NCBI GenBank assembly: GCA_019240175.1
Contig: JAFAYS010000881.1
Coordinates: forward strand, 1-22,208
Length of the DNA stretch: 22,208 nucleotides
Direction of reading: 5' to 3'
Source: Chloroflexota bacterium
Lineage (GTDB): Bacteria; Chloroflexota; Chloroflexia; Chloroflexales; Kallotenuaceae
The notes under the pieces are model-generated. The model was not told the DNA's origin and did not search any database. It saw only the letters and a list, made by a program, of their open reading frames with translations. Positions 21,328-22,208 of the stretch are shown piece after piece (position 1 is the stretch's first letter; each line of letters opens with the position of its first letter). Position numbers and translations under genes: made by a program.

Positions 21328-22208
21328 ATGTTTCATCATCGTGTCGCGCTGGACCAGCCGCTGAGCGGGGAGCAAAGCCAGGAGCTAGCCAAGCGGCTTT
21401 TCTTCGTCTCGGAGCAGATCATTGGCTTCGAGCTGGTGGAGCAGGATCAGCAGCTGGTGGCGATCGAGATTGCGAGCGCGCAGCCGATCGCCGCCGACGA
21501 TCTCGCGGAAAAGATCAATAGCATTGTCGCCACGGATATTATCGATCAGCGCCCCGTCGAGCAAAAAATCATCTGGCAGGCCGCGCATAGCCGCACACTC
21601 CACGACGATCTCTACGCGCAGCTGGTCGAGCGCGGGATTGCCGCCGAGCTAGGCGAGGGCCAGATCGCTGTCGGCGAGCCGTTCATCAAGCTGATGAACT
21701 ACTTCGACGCGCGGCTACGCCGCATTGCGCTGGATGTGCTGGGCGGCCAGGAATACCAGTATCCCACACTGATCCCGACCGCTGTGCTGGATCGCTGCGG
21801 GTATTTCAACTCGTTTCCGCAGTTCCTGATGTTTGTCACGCGCCTGCACAGCGACATCGATGTGTATCGCACGTTTTTGGAGCGCTACCGGCAGACCGGC
21901 GATGTGCGGACGTTTGCGCTCGAAAGCTGTGGCAACCTCGACTACTGCCTGCCGCCCACGATGTGCTTTCATACCTACCATCATTTCCGCGACCGCCAGC
22001 TCGGCGATCAGGATCTGGTCGTCACCGCGCGCGGCAAGTCGTTTCGCTTCGAGTCGCGCTACGCTCACACGCTGGAGCGGCTGTGGGACTTTACGATCCG
22101 CGAGATTGTCTTCATCGGCTCACGTGATTTCGTGCTTGCCAGCCGCGAAACCTTTATGCAGCACTGCTTTGCGCTGATGGACGAGCTCCATCTGACCGGC
22201 CACTGCGA
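21328..22208 (+). CDS. Class II aminoacyl-tRNA-synthetase-like protein, probable amino acid:[carrier protein] ligase (3' partial)
   Basis: Open to the end of the window; 293 residues are visible. From about residue 115 it shows a SerRS-like class II catalytic core: QYPTLIP, CGYFNSFPQF, SCGNLDYCLPPTMCFHTYHHF, a motif-2-like GKSFRFES, then LERLWDFTIREIVFIGS. Cys213 and Glu259 (spacing 46) sit where the Cys and Glu zinc ligands lie in the carrier-protein ligases related to atypical archaeal SerRS; the third ligand would be beyond the window. Those enzymes activate an amino acid as an adenylate and attach it to a carrier protein, not to tRNA. The first ~110 residues are a separate, unrecognised domain. 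Placed right after an ACP and two dehydrogenases, it is the best candidate to load serine or another amino acid on the ACP. Amino acid specificity is not readable here. Confidence 0.72.
   Translation, partial: MFHHRVALDQPLSGEQSQELAKRLFFVSEQIIGFELVEQDQQLVAIEIASAQPIAADDLAEKINSIVATDIIDQRPVEQKIIWQAAHSRTLHDDLYAQLVERGIAAELGEGQIAVGEPFIKLMNYFDARLRRIALDVLGGQEYQYPTLIPTAVLDRCGYFNSFPQFLMFVTRLHSDIDVYRTFLERYRQTGDVRTFALESCGNLDYCLPPTMCFHTYHHFRDRQLGDQDLVVTARGKSFRFESRYAHTLERLWDFTIREIVFIGSRDFVLASRETFMQHCFALMDELHLTGHC

Noticed and set aside
21328..22208. Housekeeping seryl-tRNA synthetase.
   Set aside because: It lacks the long coiled-coil tRNA-binding arm of bacterial SerRS, has the Cys/Glu zinc-site pattern of the carrier-protein ligase group, and sits inside a biosynthetic operon directly after an ACP gene. 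The C-terminal third is not visible, so this is a strong preference rather than proof.

Overview
The window is a continuous piece of a large hybrid NRPS/PKS biosynthetic operon. All seven protein-coding genes lie on the + strand, junctions are 0-45 bp or overlapping, and I see no tRNA, rRNA, transposase, CRISPR array, promoter or terminator. Both outer genes run off the window. The DNA is GC-rich (about 60% or more by eye) and rich in GATC/CGATCG. The host cannot be fixed from sequence alone. The short dispersed repeats built of GAACCTA and GAACAAA units resemble low-complexity repeats I associate with Chloroflexota genomes, so that phylum is my low-confidence guess; a myxobacterium or another large-genome bacterium is possible.

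Layout. (1) 1-1080: the C-terminal end (A-T) of an NRPS protein. (2) 1073-7777: a 2234-residue NRPS, C-A-T-C-A-T. Its adenylation pocket residues read DAWFLGNIV (leucine-like) and DILQLGMIW (glycine-like). (3) 7780-18924: a 3714-residue hybrid, KS-AT-KR(degenerate)-ACP-C-A-T-C-A-T. The PKS module has intact KS and AT catalytic residues but a KR without its catalytic Tyr and dinucleotide motif. The first A pocket (DVQFMAHVA) is proline-like and the second (DVENTGAIT) is unassigned. (4) 18953-22208: a cassette of a 3-hydroxyacyl-CoA dehydrogenase family enzyme, a free-standing 83-residue ACP, an acyl-CoA dehydrogenase family flavoprotein, and the first 293 codons of a class II aminoacyl-tRNA-synthetase-like protein resembling amino acid:[carrier protein] ligases.

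Together, a collinear reading gives ...X-Leu-Gly-(unreduced C2 unit)-Pro-X..., with no epimerase and no thioesterase inside the window. The cassette matches the FkbK/FkbJ/FkbI and ZmaG/ZmaD-H/ZmaE-I sets that make ACP-bound hydroxy-, methoxy- or aminomalonyl extender units. No FkbH-type glyceryl enzyme is visible. In the position where an ACP-loading enzyme is needed there is a tRNA-synthetase-like ligase. The leading hypothesis is an aminomalonyl-ACP (seryl-ACP oxidation) pathway primed by a synthetase-like enzyme rather than an NRPS A domain.

The second striking feature is that all five A domains carry an in-frame insertion of 75-130 bp at the same protein position (between motifs A8 and A9). 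The insertions are assembled from a small set of shared DNA boxes: GAACCTA heptamers, GAACAAA octamers, a CCCTCGCC...GGGAGAGGGG palindrome, and a GC-rich hairpin. They look like mobile or recombining non-coding repeats tolerated inside the proteins.
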